A stretch of 64,000 bases of DNA. Origin: Hydractinia symbiolongicarpus. Taxonomy: Eukaryota; Cnidaria; Hydrozoa; Anthoathecata; Hydractiniidae. The position numbers and the translations under genes were made by a program. Each line of letters opens with the position of its first letter. Positions within the stretch are counted from its first letter, which is position 1. Below, one piece after another: positions 1-12,209 of this stretch. Location of the stretch: the NCBI RefSeq assembly GCF_029227915.1, contig NC_079878.1:34313501-34377500 (forward strand), in the 5' to 3' direction. The notes below the pieces were generated by a model. The model did not search any database, was not told the origin of the DNA, and was given only the letters and a program-made list of their open reading frames with translations.

Positions 1-45
1 TTGTAACTCAAACGGACTGACACCGTTAGAAAGTCAATGAAATGT

Positions 46-58
46 AGTTTTTGAAACT
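46..58. other. Recurrent dyad AGTTT-TTG-AAACT (example)
   Basis: Five-base arms around TTG. In D monomers the form is AGTTTTTAAAACT with six-base arms. A monomers (GGTATTTGAAACT) break it. It repeats about once per monomer, roughly 160 bp upstream of the anchor. Confidence 0.6.
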
Positions 59-1261
59 GTCGCTATTTCTTCAGCTCGCGATAACGGATAGGGTTGGTCC
101 CACAGTAAAGAATGATTTATTTATCTAAATATTTAAATGAAGCGCTACCAAAGCGCCCAGTGTAATCGCTGAGTTCCGGCAATCACGTCAAATTAAGAAG
201 AATGTTATTTCTTGGAGTCCAATAGTCTCCTTTACCACATTTATTAGGTCACAGTCCAAAGTTGTTCAATTAAGTCCCACAGTCATCCGTTTCATAGTTA
301 AAAGCGATGCAACCTAGTAATATCAGAAAAATATCGCCTAATACATGTTGGTACGAATATGTGACACAACTGTTAAAACTGAAACGGACTGACACCGTTA
401 GAAAGTCAATGAAATGTAGTTTTTGAAACTGTTGCTTTTTTTTCAGCGCACGATAACGGCTAGGATTGGTCCCACAGTAAAAAATGACTTATTAATCTCA
501 CTTTTTCAATGAAGCGCTACCACAGCGACCAGTGTAATCGCTGGGTTCCGGCAATCATGTCAAATTAAGAAGAATGTTATTTGTTGGAGTCCAATTTTCT
601 CGTTTATCACATTTATCAGGTCACAGTCCTAAGTTAGTTCAATTAAGTCCCACAGTCAATCGTTTCACTGTTAAAAGCGATGCAACCTAGTAATATCAGA
701 TAAATGTCGCTAAATACATGTTGGTACGAATATGTGACCCAACCGTCAAAACTCAAACGGACTGACACCGTTAGAAAGTCAGTGAAGTGTAGTATTTGAA
801 ACAGTCTCTATTTCTTCAGCGCGCGCTAACGGCTAGGATTTGTCCCACAGTAAAAAATGACTTATTTTTCTAAATTTATAAATGAAGAACTATCACAGCG
901 CCCAGTGTGATCGCTGAGCTCCGGCAATCATGTCAAATTAAGAAGAATGTTATTTCTTGGAGTCAACTTGTCTCACTTATCACCTTTATCAGGTCACAGT
1001 CCAAAGTTAGTTCAATTAAGTCCCACAGTCAATCGTTTCACTGTTAAAAGCGATGCAACCTAGTAATATCAGATAAATATCGCTAAATACATGTTGGTAG
1101 GAATATGTGACCCAACCGTTGAAACTCAAACGGAGTGAAAAGGTTAGAAAGTCAATGAAATATACTTTTTGAAACTGTCGCTAATTCTGCAGCTCGCGAT
1201 AACGGCTAGGATAGATCCCACATTGAAAAAATGACTTTTTTTATCTTAATTCTAAAATGAA

Positions 1262-1276
1262 GCGCTACCACAGCGC
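1262..1276. other. Recurrent dyad GCGCT-ACCAC-AGCGC (example)
   Basis: Five-base arms with a five-base spacer, present in most monomers that read AAGCGCTACCACAGCGCC. Type A (ACCACCGCACCC) and C/D or F tails with ACCACAACGCCC lose the right arm, and E has GCGCTAGCACAGCGC, which keeps the arms. A small hairpin or a symmetric protein site is possible; the sequence shows only the symmetry. Confidence 0.6.
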
Positions 1277-2426
1277 CCAGTGTAATCGCTGAGTTTAGGC
1301 AATCATGTCAAATTAAGAAGAATGTTATTTCTTGGAGTCAACTTGTCTCACTTATAACATTTATAAGGTCTCAATCCAAAATCATTTCAATTTAGTCCCA
1401 CAGTCAATAGTTTCACTGTTAAAAGCGACGCAACCTAGTAATATGAGAAAAATATCGCTAAATACATGTTGGTACGAATAGGTGACCCAACCGTTGTAAC
1501 TCAAACGGACTGACACCGTAAGAAAGTCAATGAAATGTAGTTTTTGAAACTGTCGCTATTTCTTCAGCGCGCGATATCGGCTAGGATTGGTCCCACAGTA
1601 AAAAATGACTTATTAATCTAAATTTTTAAATAAAGGGCTACCACAGCGCCCAGTGTAATCGCTGAGTTTCGGCAATCACGTCAAATTAAAAAGAATGTTA
1701 TTTCTTTGAGTCCAATTGTCTTTTTACCACAAATATCAGGTCACATTCCAAAGTTTGTTCAATTAAGTCCCACAGTCAATCGTTTCATAGTTAAAAGCGA
1801 TGCAACCTAGTAATATGAGAAAAATATCGCTAAATACATGTTGGTACGAATATGTGACCCCACCATTGAAACTCAAACGGACTGACACCGTTAGAAAGTC
1901 AGTGAAATGTGGTATTTGAAACTGTCTCTATTTCTTCTGCGCGCGATAACGGCTAGGATTGGTCCCACATTAAAAAAATAACTTTTTTATCTTAATTCTT
2001 AAATGAAGCGCTACCACCGCACCCAGTGTAATCGCTGAGTTCCGGCAATCATGTCAAATTAAGAAGAATGTTATTTCTTGGAGTCCAATTTTCCCATTTA
2101 TCACATTTATCAGGTCACAGTCCAAAGTTAGTTCAATTAAATCCCACAGTCAATCGTTTCACTGTTAAAAGCGATGCAACCTAGTAATATCAGATAAATA
2201 TCGCTAAATACATGTTGGTACGAATATGTGACGCAACCGTTGTAACTCAAACGGACTGACGCCGTTAGAAAGTCAATGAAATACAGTTTTTGAGACTGTC
2301 GCTATTTCTTCATCGCGCGATAACGGCTAGGATTGGTCCCACAGTAAAAAATGACTTATTAATCTAAATTTTTAAATGAAGCGCTACCACAGCGCCCAGT
2401 GTAACTGCTGAGTTTCGGCAATCATG

Positions 2427-3919
2427 TTAAATTAAGAAGAATGTTATTTCTTGGAGTCAACTTGTCTCACTTATAACATTTATAAGGTCTCAATCCAAAA
2501 TCAGTTTAATTTAGTCCCACTGTCAATCGTTTCACTGTTAAAAGCGATGCAACCTAGTAATATGAGAAAAATATCGCTAAATACATGTTGGTACGAATAT
2601 GTGACCCCACCGTTGAAACTCAAACGGACTGACACCGTTAGAAAGTCAGTTAAATGTGGTATTTGAAACTGTCTCTATTTCTTCTGCGCGCGATAACGGC
2701 TAGGATTGGTCCCACATTAAAAAAATGACTTTTTTATCTTAATTCTTAAATGAAGCGCTACCACCGCACCCAGTGTAATCGCTGAGTTCCGGCAATCATG
2801 TCAAATTAAGAAGAATGTTATTTCTTGGAGTCCAATTTTCCCATTTATCACATTTATCAGGTCACAGTCCAAAGTTAGTTCAATTAAATCCCACAGTCAA
2901 TCGTTTCACTGTTAAAAGCGATGCAACCTAGTAATATCAGATAAATATCGCTAAATACATGTTGGTACGAATATGTGACCCAACCGTTGTAACTCAAACG
3001 GACTGACGCCGTTAGAAAGTCAATGAAATACAGTTTTTGAGACTGTCGCTATTTCTTCATCGCGCGATAACGGCTAGGATTGGTCCCACAGTAAAAAATG
3101 ACTTATTAATCTAAATTTTTAAATGAAGGGCTACCACAGCGCCCAGTGTAACTGCTGAGTTTCGGCAATCATGTCAAATTAAGAAGAATGTTATTTCTTG
3201 GAGTCAACTTGTCTCACTTATAACATTTATAAGGTCTCAATCCAAAATCAGTTTAATTTAGTCCCACTGTTAATCGTTTCACTGTTAAAAGCGATGCAAC
3301 CTAGTAATATGAGAAAAATATCGCTAAATACATGTTGGTACGAATATGTGACCCCACCGTTGAAACTCAAACGGAATGACACCGTTAGAAAGTCAGTGGA
3401 ATGTGGTATTTGAAACTGTCTCTATTTCTTCTGCGCGCGATAACGGCTAGGATTGGTCCCACATTAAAAAATGACTTTTTTATCTTAATTCTTAAATGAA
3501 GCGCTACCACCGCACCCAGTGTAATCGCTGAGTTCCGGCAATCATGTCAAATTAAGAAGAATGTTATTTCTTGGAGTCCAATTTTCCCATTTATCACATT
3601 TATCAGGTCACAGTCCAAAGTTAGTTCAATTAAATCCCACAGTCAATCGTTTCACTGTTAAAAGCGATGCAACCTAGTAATATCAGAAAAATATTGCTTA
3701 ATACATGTTGGTACGAATATGTGACACAACTGTTGTAACTGAAACGGACTGACACCGTTAGAAAGTCAATGAAATGTAGTTTTTGAAACTGTTGCTTTTT
3801 TTTCAGCGCGCGATAACGGCTAGGATTGGTCCCACAGTAAAAAATGACTTACCAATCTCACTTTTTCAATGAAGCGCTACCACAGCGCCCAGTGTAACCG
3901 CTGAGTTCCGGCAATCATG
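2427..3919 (+). repeat. A-B dimer higher-order repeat, two copies
   Basis: Monomers anchored at 2427 (A), 2801 (B), 3174 (A) and 3547 (B, turning into C in its second half) form two 747-bp A-B dimers. A carries GTCAACTTGTCTCAC and CACATTAAAAAA; B carries CCAATTTTCCCATTT and AATACAGTTTTTGAGAC. The second copy differs by single bases, such as CGGAATGACACC for CGGACTGACACC near 3372. The last B changes type after GTAATATCAG, near 3685, into the C-type ATATTGCTTAAT. Confidence 0.85.
2720..2735. other. A-tract/T-tract dyad specific to A monomers (example)
   Basis: AAAAAA-TGAC-TTTTTT forms six-base complementary arms with a four-base spacer. It recurs in A monomers; from about 44.8 kb many copies read ATGCC instead of ATGAC. 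Non-A monomers have AAAAAATGACTTATTAATC and lack the T-tract. Confidence 0.65.
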
Positions 3920-6900
3920 TCAAATTAAGAAGAATGTTATTTCTTGGAGTCCAATTTTCTCGTTTATCACATTTATCAGGTCACAGTCCAAAGTTCGTTC
4001 AATTAAGTCCCACTGTCAATCGTTTCACTGTTAAAAGCGATACAACCTAGTAATATCAGATAAATGTCGCTAAATTTATGTTGGTACGAATATGTGACCC
4101 AACCATTGAAACTCAAACGGACTGACACCATAACAAAGTCAATGAAATGTAGTTTTTAAAACTATCGCTATTTCTTCAGCTCGCGATAACGGAGAGGATT
4201 CGTCCCACATTATAGAATGACTTATTAATCTAAATTTTTATATGAAGCGCTACCACAGCGCCCAGTGTAATCACTGAGTTTCGGCAATCATGTCAAATTA
4301 AGAAGAATGTTATTTCTTGGAGTCCAATTGTCTCCTTTACCACATTTATCAGGTCACAGTCGAAAGTTAGTTCAGTTAAGTCCCACAGTCAATCGCTTCA
4401 TTGTTAAAAGCGATGCAACCTAGTAATATCAAAAAATATCGCTAAATACATGTTGGTACGGGTATGTGACCCAACCGTTGTAACTCAAACGGACTGACAC
4501 CGTTAGAAAGTCAATGAAATGCAGTTTTTGAAACTGTCGCTATTTCTTCAGCCCGCGATAAGGGCTAGGATTGGTCCCACAGTAAAAAATGACTTATTAA
4601 TCTAAGTTTTTAAATGAAGCGCTAGCACAGCGCCCAGTGTAATTGCTGAGTTCCGGCAATCATGTCAAATTAAGAAGAAGGTTATTTCATGGAGTCCAAT
4701 TGTCTCCTTTACCACATTTATCAGGTCACAGTCCAAAGTTTGTTGAATTAAGTCCCACAGTCAATCGTTTCATAGTTTAAAGCGATGCAACCTAGTAATA
4801 TCAGAAAAATATTGCTTAATACATGTTGGTACGAATATGTGACACAACTGTTGTAACTGAAACGGACTGACACCGTTAGAAAGTCAATGAAATGTAGTTT
4901 TTGAAACTGTTGCTTTTTTTTCAGCGCGCGATAACGGCTAGGATTGGTCCCACAGTAAAAAATGACTTACTAATCTCACTTTTTCAATGAAGCGCTACCA
5001 CAGCGCCCAGTGTAATCGCTGAGTTCCGGCAATCATGTCAAAATAAGAAGAATGTTATTTCTTGGAGTCCAATTTTCTCGTTTATCACATTTATCAGGTC
5101 ACAGTCCAAAGTTCGTTCAATTAAGTCCCACAGTCAATAGTTTCACTGTTAAAAGCGATGCAACCTAGTAATATGAGAAAAATATCGCTAAATACATGTT
5201 GGTACGAATACGTGACCCAACCGTTGTAACTCAAACGGACTGACACCGTAAGAAAGTCAATGAAATGTAGTTTTTGAAACTGTCGCTATTTCTTCAGCGC
5301 GCGATATCGGCTAGGATTGGTCCCACAGTAAAAAATGACTTATTAATCTAAATTTTTAAATAAAGGGCTACCACAGCGCCCAGTGTAATCGCTGAGTTTC
5401 GGCAATCACGTCAAATTAAAAAGAATGTTATTTCTTTAAGTCCAATTGTCTTTTTACCACATTTATCAGGTCACATTCCAAAGTTTGTTCAATTAAGTCC
5501 CACAGTCAATCGTTTCATAGTTAAAAGCGATGCAACCTAGTAATATCAGAAAAATATTGCTTAATACATGTTGGTACGAATATGTGACACAACTGTTGTA
5601 ACTGAAACGGACTGACACCGTTAGAAAGTCAATGAAATGTAGTTTTTGAAACTGTTGCTTTTTTTCAGCGCGCGATAACGGCTAGGATTTGTCCCACAGC
5701 AAAAAATGACTTATTAATCTCACTTTTTCAATGAAACGCTACCACAGCGCCCAGTGTAATCCCTGAGTTTCGGCAATCATGTCAAATTAAGAAGAATGTT
5801 ATTTCTTGGAGTCAACTTGTCTCACTTATAACATTTATAAGGTCTCAATCCAAAATCAGTTTAATTTAGTCCCACTGTCAATCGTTTCACTGTTAAAAGC
5901 GATGCAACCTAGTAATATGAGAAAAATATCGCTAAATACATGTTGGTACGAATATGTGACCCCACCATTGAAACTCAAACGGACTGACACCGTTAGAAAG
6001 TCAGTGAAATGTGGTATTTGAAACTGTCTCTATTTCTTCTGCGCGCGATAACGGCTAGGATTGGTCCCACATTAAAAAAATGACTTTTTTATCTTAATTC
6101 TTAAATGAAGCGCTACCACCGCACCCAGTGTAATCGCTGAGTTCCGGCAATCATGTCAAATTAAGAAGAAGGTTATTTCATGGAGTCCAATTTTCCCATT
6201 TATCACATTTATCAGGTCACAGACCAAAGTTTGTTCAATTAAGTCCCACAGCCAATCGTTTCACTGTTAAATGCGATGCAGCCTAGTAATATCAGATAAA
6301 TATCGCTAAATACATGTTGGTACGAATAAATGACCCAACCGATGTAACTCAAACGGACTGACACCGTAAGAAAGTCAATGAAATGTAGTTTTTGAAGCTG
6401 TCGCTATTTCTTCAGCGCGCAATAACGGCTAGGATTGGTCCCACAGTAAAAAATGACTTATTAATCTAAATTTTTAAATAAAGGGCTACCACAGCGCCCA
6501 GTGTAATCGCTGAGTTCCGGCAATCACGTCAAATTAAGAATAATGTTATTTCTTGCAGTCCAATTGTCTCCTTTACCACATTTATCAGGTCACAGTCCAA
6601 AGTTTGTTGAATTAAGTCCCACAGTCAATCGTTTCATAGTTTAAAGCGATGCAACCTAGTAATAACAGAAAAATATTGCTTAATACATGTTGGTACGAAT
6701 ATGTGACACAACTGTTGTAACTGAAACGGACTGACACCGTTAGAAAGTCAATGAAATGTAGTTTTTGAAACTGTTGCTTTTTTTTCAGCGCGCGATAACG
6801 GCTAGGATTGGTCCCACAGTAACAAATGACTTACTAATCTCACTTTTTCAATGAAGCGCTACCACAGCGCCCAGTGTAATCGCTGAGTTTCGGCAACCAT

Positions 6901-7274
6901 GTCAAAATAAGAAGAATGTTATTTCTTGGAGTCCAATTTTCTCGTTTATCACATTTATCAGGTCACAGTCCAAAGTTCGTTCAATTAAGTCCCACAGTCA
7001 ATCGTTTCACTGTTAAAAGCGATGCAACCTAGTAATATCAGATAAATGTCGCTAAATACATGTTGGTACGAATATGTGATCCAGCCGTTGAGACTCAAAC
7101 GGACTGACACCGTAACAAAGTCAATGAAATGTAGTTTTTAAAACTATCGCTATTTCTTCAGCTCGCGATAACGGAGAGGATTCGTCCCACATTATAGAAT
7201 GACTTATTAATCTAAATTTTTATATGAAGCGCTACCACAGCGCCCAGTGTAATCGCTGAGTTTCGGCAATCATG
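3920..7274 (+). repeat. Mixed-type monomer block (D, E, G, D-like, H, A, F/B, I, D2)
   Basis: Nine monomers are anchored at 3920 (D), 4293 (E), 4665 (G-like with the F word GAAGGTTATTTCATGG), 5038 (D head, then TGAGAAAAATATCGC and GATATCGG), 5411 (H, GTCTTTTTACCAC), 5782 (A), 6156 (B head with F tail), 6529 (I) and 6902 (D2). Types are mixed with little local repetition, so this looks like one pass through an older long higher-order unit. The D-E-G order recurs elsewhere, for example at 11754-13243. Confidence 0.75.
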
Positions 7275-8307
7275 TCAAATTAAGAAGAATGTTATTTCTT
7301 GGAGTCAACTTGTCTCACTTATAACATTTATAAGGTCTCAATCCAAAATCAGTTTAATTTAGTCCCACTGTCAATCGTTTCACTGTTGAAAGCGATGCAA
7401 CCTAGTAATATGAGAAAAATATCGCTAAATACATGTTGGTACGAATATGTGACCCCACCGTTGAAACTCAAACGGACTGACACCGTTAGAAAGTGAGTTA
7501 AATGTGGTATTTGAAACTGTCTCTATTTCTTCTGCGCGCGATAACGGCTAGGATTGGTCCCACATTAAAAAAATGACTTTTTTATCTTAATTCTTAAATG
7601 AAGCGCTACCACCGCACCCAGTGTAATCGCTGAGTTCCGGCAATCATGTCAAATTAAGAAGAATGTTATTTCTTGGAGTCCAATTTTCCCATTTATCACA
7701 TTTATCAGGTCACAGTCCAAAGTTAGTTCAATTAAATCCCACAGTCAATCGTTTCACTGTTAAAAGCGATGCAACCTAGTAATATCAGATAAATATCGCT
7801 AAATACATGTTGGTACGAATATGTGACCCAACCGTTGTAACTCAAACGGACTGACGCCGTTAGAAAGTCAATGAAATACAGTTTTTGAGACTGTCGCTAT
7901 TTCTTCATCGCGCGATAACGGCTAGGATTGGTCCCACAGTAAAAAATGACTTATTAATCTAAATTTTTAAATGAAGCGCTACCACAGCGCCCAGTGTAAC
8001 TGCTGAGTTTCGTCAATCATGTCAAATTAAGAAGAATGTTATTTCTTGGAGTCAACTTGTCTCACTTATAACATTTATAAGGTCTCAATCCAAAATCAGT
8101 TTAATTTAGTCCCACTGTCAATCGTTTCACTGTTAAAAGCGATGCAACCTAGTAATATGAGAAAAATATCGCTAAATACATGTTGGTACGAATATGTGAC
8201 CCCACCGTTGAAACTCAAACGGAATGACACCGTTAGAAAGTCAGTGAAATGTGGTATTTGAAACTGTCTCTATTTCTTCTGCGCGCGATAACGGCTAGGA
8301 TTGGTCC
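6398..8307 (+). repeat. Segmental duplication, 7,088-bp offset, left copy
   Basis: About 1,910 bp here align without gaps to 13486-15395. The order is tail of a B/F monomer, I, D2, A, B, A. Scattered substitutions separate the copies, for example AATAATG against AAGAATG in the I monomer and GGTACG against GGGACG in its second half. The left edge is the first mismatch (GAAGCTG against GAAACTG); the right edge is where the last A changes to a B/C-type tail here. An offset of 19 monomers implies a large unequal exchange or a second pass of a long repeat unit. Confidence 0.7.
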
Positions 8308-8477
8308 CACAGTAAAAAATGACTTATTAATCTAAATTTTTAAATAAAGCGCTACCACAACGCCCAGTGTAACTGCTGAGTTTCGGTAATCATGTCAAAT
8401 TAAGAAGAATGCTATTTCTTGGAGTCCAATTGTCTCCTTTACCACAGTTATCAGGTCACAGTCCAAAGTTTGTTCAA
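7275..8477 (+). repeat. A-B-A monomers plus start of a C monomer
   Basis: Monomers anchored at 7275 (A), 7649 (B) and 8022 (A) precede the C-type monomer anchored at 8395. The first A has GTTGAAAGCG in place of GTTAAAAGCG at about 7386 and AAGTGAGTTAAATG near 7493, which shortens its open frame to 65 codons. This stretch belongs to the left copy of the 1.9-kb segment repeated 7,088 bp downstream. Confidence 0.8.
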
Positions 8478-10343
8478 TTAAGTCCCACAGTCAATCGTTT
8501 CATAGTTAAAAGCGATGCAACCTAGTAATATCAGAAAAATATTGCTTAATACATGTTGGTACGAATATGTGACACAACTGTTGTAACTGAAACGGACTGA
8601 CACCGTTAGAAAGTCAATGAAATGTAGTTTTTGAAACTGTTGCTTTTTTTTCAGCGCGCGATACCGGCTAGGATTGGTCCCACAGTAAAAAATGACTTAC
8701 CAATCTCTCTTTTTCAATGAAGCGCTACCACAGCGCCCAGTGTAACCGCTGAGTTCCGGCAATCATGTCAAATTAAGAAGAATGTTATTTCTTGGAGTCC
8801 AATTTTCTCGTTTATCACATTTATCAGGTCACAGTCCAAAGTTCGTTCAATTAAGTCCCACAGTCAATCGTTTCACTGTTAAAGGCGATGCAACCTAGTA
8901 ATATCAGATAAATGTCGCTAAATACATGTTGGTACGAATATGTGACCCAGCCGTTGAGACTCAAACGGACTGACACCGTAACAAAGTCAATGAAATGTAG
9001 TTTTTAAAACTATCGCTATTTCTTCAGCTCGCGATAACGGAGAGGATTCGTCCCACATTATAGAATGACTTATTAATCTAAATTTTTATATGAAGCGCTA
9101 CCACAGCGCCCAGTGTAATCGCTGAGTTTCGGCAATCATGTCAAATTAAGAAGAATGTTATTTCTTGGAGTCAACTTGTCTCACTTATAACATTTATAAG
9201 GTCTCAATCCAAAATCAGTTTAATTTAGTCCCACTGTCAATCGTTTCACTGTTAAAAGCGATGCAACCTAGTAATATGAGAAAAATATCGCTAAATACAT
9301 GTTGGTACGAATATGTGACCCCACCGTTGAAACTCAAACGGAATGACACCGTTAGAAAGTCAGTGAAATGTGGTATTTGAAACTGTCTCTATTTCTTCTG
9401 CGCGCAATAACGGCTAGGATTGGTCCCACATTAAAAAAATGACTTTTTTATCTTAATTCTTAAATGAAGCGCTACCACCGCACCCAGTGTAATCGCTGAG
9501 TTTCGGCAATCATGTCAAATTAAGAAGAATGTTATTTCTTGGAGTCCAATTTTCCCATTTATCACATTTATCAGGTCACAGTCCAAAGTTAGTTCAATTA
9601 AATCCCACAGTCAATCGTTTCACTGTTAAAAGCGATGCAACCTAGTAATATCAGATAAATATCGCTAAATACATGTTGGTACGAATATGTCACCCAACCG
9701 ATGTAACTCAAACAGACTGACACCGTAAGAAAGTCAATGAAATACAGTTTTTGAGACTGTCGCTATTTCTTCATCGCGCGATAACGGCTAGGATTGGTCC
9801 CACAGTAAAAAATGACTTATTAATCTAAATTTTTAAATGAAGCGCTACCACAGCGCCCAGTGTAACTGCTGAGTTTCGGCAATCATGTCAAATTAAGAAG
9901 AATGTTATTTCTTGGAGTCCAATTTTCTCGTTTATCACATTTATCAGGTCACAGTCCAAAGTTCGTTCAATTAAGTCCCACTGTCAATCGTTTCACTGTT
10001 AAAAGCGATGCAACCTAGTAATATCAGACAAATGTCGCTAAATTTATGTTGGTACGAATATGTGACCCAACCATTGAAACTCAAACGGACTGACACCATA
10101 ACAAAGTCAATGAAATGTAGTTTTTAAAACTATCGCTATTTCTTCAGCTCGCGATAACGGAGAGGATTCGTCCCACATTATAGAATGACTTATTAATCTA
10201 AATTTTTATATGAAGCGCTACCACAGCGCCCAGTGTAATCGCTGAGTTTCGGCAATCATGTCAAATTAAGAAGAATGTTATTTCTTGGAGTCCAATTGTC
10301 TCCTTTACCACATTTATCAGGTCACAGTCGAAAGTTAGTTCAG
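8478..10343 (+). repeat. 1,866-bp tandem duplication, copy 1 (five monomers)
   Basis: This copy runs from the middle of the C monomer anchored at 8395 through monomers at 8768 (D2), 9141 (A), 9515 (B) and 9888 (D) into the E head at 10261. Every private marker is repeated 1,866 bp downstream: GATACCGG (8661), AATCTCTCT (8702), AAAGGCGATG (8882), CTCAAACAGACTG (9707) and CAGACAAATG (10024). With the shared 20-bp junction the identical run is 8478-10363 against 10344-12229. I saw no difference between the copies. Confidence 0.88.
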
Positions 10344-12209
10344 TTAAGTCCCACAGTCAATCGTTTCATAGTTAAAAGCGATGCAACCTAGTAATATCAG
10401 AAAAATATTGCTTAATACATGTTGGTACGAATATGTGACACAACTGTTGTAACTGAAACGGACTGACACCGTTAGAAAGTCAATGAAATGTAGTTTTTGA
10501 AACTGTTGCTTTTTTTTCAGCGCGCGATACCGGCTAGGATTGGTCCCACAGTAAAAAATGACTTACCAATCTCTCTTTTTCAATGAAGCGCTACCACAGC
10601 GCCCAGTGTAACCGCTGAGTTCCGGCAATCATGTCAAATTAAGAAGAATGTTATTTCTTGGAGTCCAATTTTCTCGTTTATCACATTTATCAGGTCACAG
10701 TCCAAAGTTCGTTCAATTAAGTCCCACAGTCAATCGTTTCACTGTTAAAGGCGATGCAACCTAGTAATATCAGATAAATGTCGCTAAATACATGTTGGTA
10801 CGAATATGTGACCCAGCCGTTGAGACTCAAACGGACTGACACCGTAACAAAGTCAATGAAATGTAGTTTTTAAAACTATCGCTATTTCTTCAGCTCGCGA
10901 TAACGGAGAGGATTCGTCCCACATTATAGAATGACTTATTAATCTAAATTTTTATATGAAGCGCTACCACAGCGCCCAGTGTAATCGCTGAGTTTCGGCA
11001 ATCATGTCAAATTAAGAAGAATGTTATTTCTTGGAGTCAACTTGTCTCACTTATAACATTTATAAGGTCTCAATCCAAAATCAGTTTAATTTAGTCCCAC
11101 TGTCAATCGTTTCACTGTTAAAAGCGATGCAACCTAGTAATATGAGAAAAATATCGCTAAATACATGTTGGTACGAATATGTGACCCCACCGTTGAAACT
11201 CAAACGGAATGACACCGTTAGAAAGTCAGTGAAATGTGGTATTTGAAACTGTCTCTATTTCTTCTGCGCGCAATAACGGCTAGGATTGGTCCCACATTAA
11301 AAAAATGACTTTTTTATCTTAATTCTTAAATGAAGCGCTACCACCGCACCCAGTGTAATCGCTGAGTTTCGGCAATCATGTCAAATTAAGAAGAATGTTA
11401 TTTCTTGGAGTCCAATTTTCCCATTTATCACATTTATCAGGTCACAGTCCAAAGTTAGTTCAATTAAATCCCACAGTCAATCGTTTCACTGTTAAAAGCG
11501 ATGCAACCTAGTAATATCAGATAAATATCGCTAAATACATGTTGGTACGAATATGTCACCCAACCGATGTAACTCAAACAGACTGACACCGTAAGAAAGT
11601 CAATGAAATACAGTTTTTGAGACTGTCGCTATTTCTTCATCGCGCGATAACGGCTAGGATTGGTCCCACAGTAAAAAATGACTTATTAATCTAAATTTTT
11701 AAATGAAGCGCTACCACAGCGCCCAGTGTAACTGCTGAGTTTCGGCAATCATGTCAAATTAAGAAGAATGTTATTTCTTGGAGTCCAATTTTCTCGTTTA
11801 TCACATTTATCAGGTCACAGTCCAAAGTTCGTTCAATTAAGTCCCACTGTCAATCGTTTCACTGTTAAAAGCGATGCAACCTAGTAATATCAGACAAATG
11901 TCGCTAAATTTATGTTGGTACGAATATGTGACCCAACCATTGAAACTCAAACGGACTGACACCATAACAAAGTCAATGAAATGTAGTTTTTAAAACTATC
12001 GCTATTTCTTCAGCTCGCGATAACGGAGAGGATTCGTCCCACATTATAGAATGACTTATTAATCTAAATTTTTATATGAAGCGCTACCACAGCGCCCAGT
12101 GTAATCGCTGAGTTTCGGCAATCATGTCAAATTAAGAAGAATGTTATTTCTTGGAGTCCAATTGTCTCCTTTACCACATTTATCAGGTCACAGTCGAAAG
12201 TTAGTTCAG
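10344..12209 (+). repeat. 1,866-bp tandem duplication, copy 2
   Basis: This is the second copy, with monomers at 10634 (D2), 11007 (A), 11381 (B), 11754 (D) and the start of the E monomer at 12127. The junction is visible in the monomer anchored at 10261. It begins as E (GTCGAAAGTTAGTTCAG), then continues as C (CGTTTCATAG, ATATTGCTTAAT). At the matching place in copy 2 the sequence stays E (CGCTTCATTG) from 12230. A 20-bp stretch common to both types (10344-10363) is where the exchange must have occurred. Confidence 0.88.

Larger units (their letters stand above)
1..2426 (+). repeat. Left diverged block of satellite monomers
   Basis: This block holds a partial monomer (1-187) and six monomers anchored at 188, 560, 933, 1308, 1681 and 2054. 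They carry private substitutions not seen in the interior, such as CGGAGTGAAAAGGTTAG near 1130, TCACCTTTATCAGG near 976 and GTTTAGGC near 1293. They resemble C, D, A-like, A-like, H and B monomers in turn but match no interior run closely. Greater divergence at an array flank is expected when homogenisation is strongest in the interior. There is nothing here except satellite. Confidence 0.85.

Noticed and set aside
1600-1640. AATAAAG in some monomers (for example AAATAAAGGGC) as a polyadenylation signal
   Set aside because: It arises by one substitution from AAATGAAGCGC and occurs in scattered monomers with no associated transcript features.
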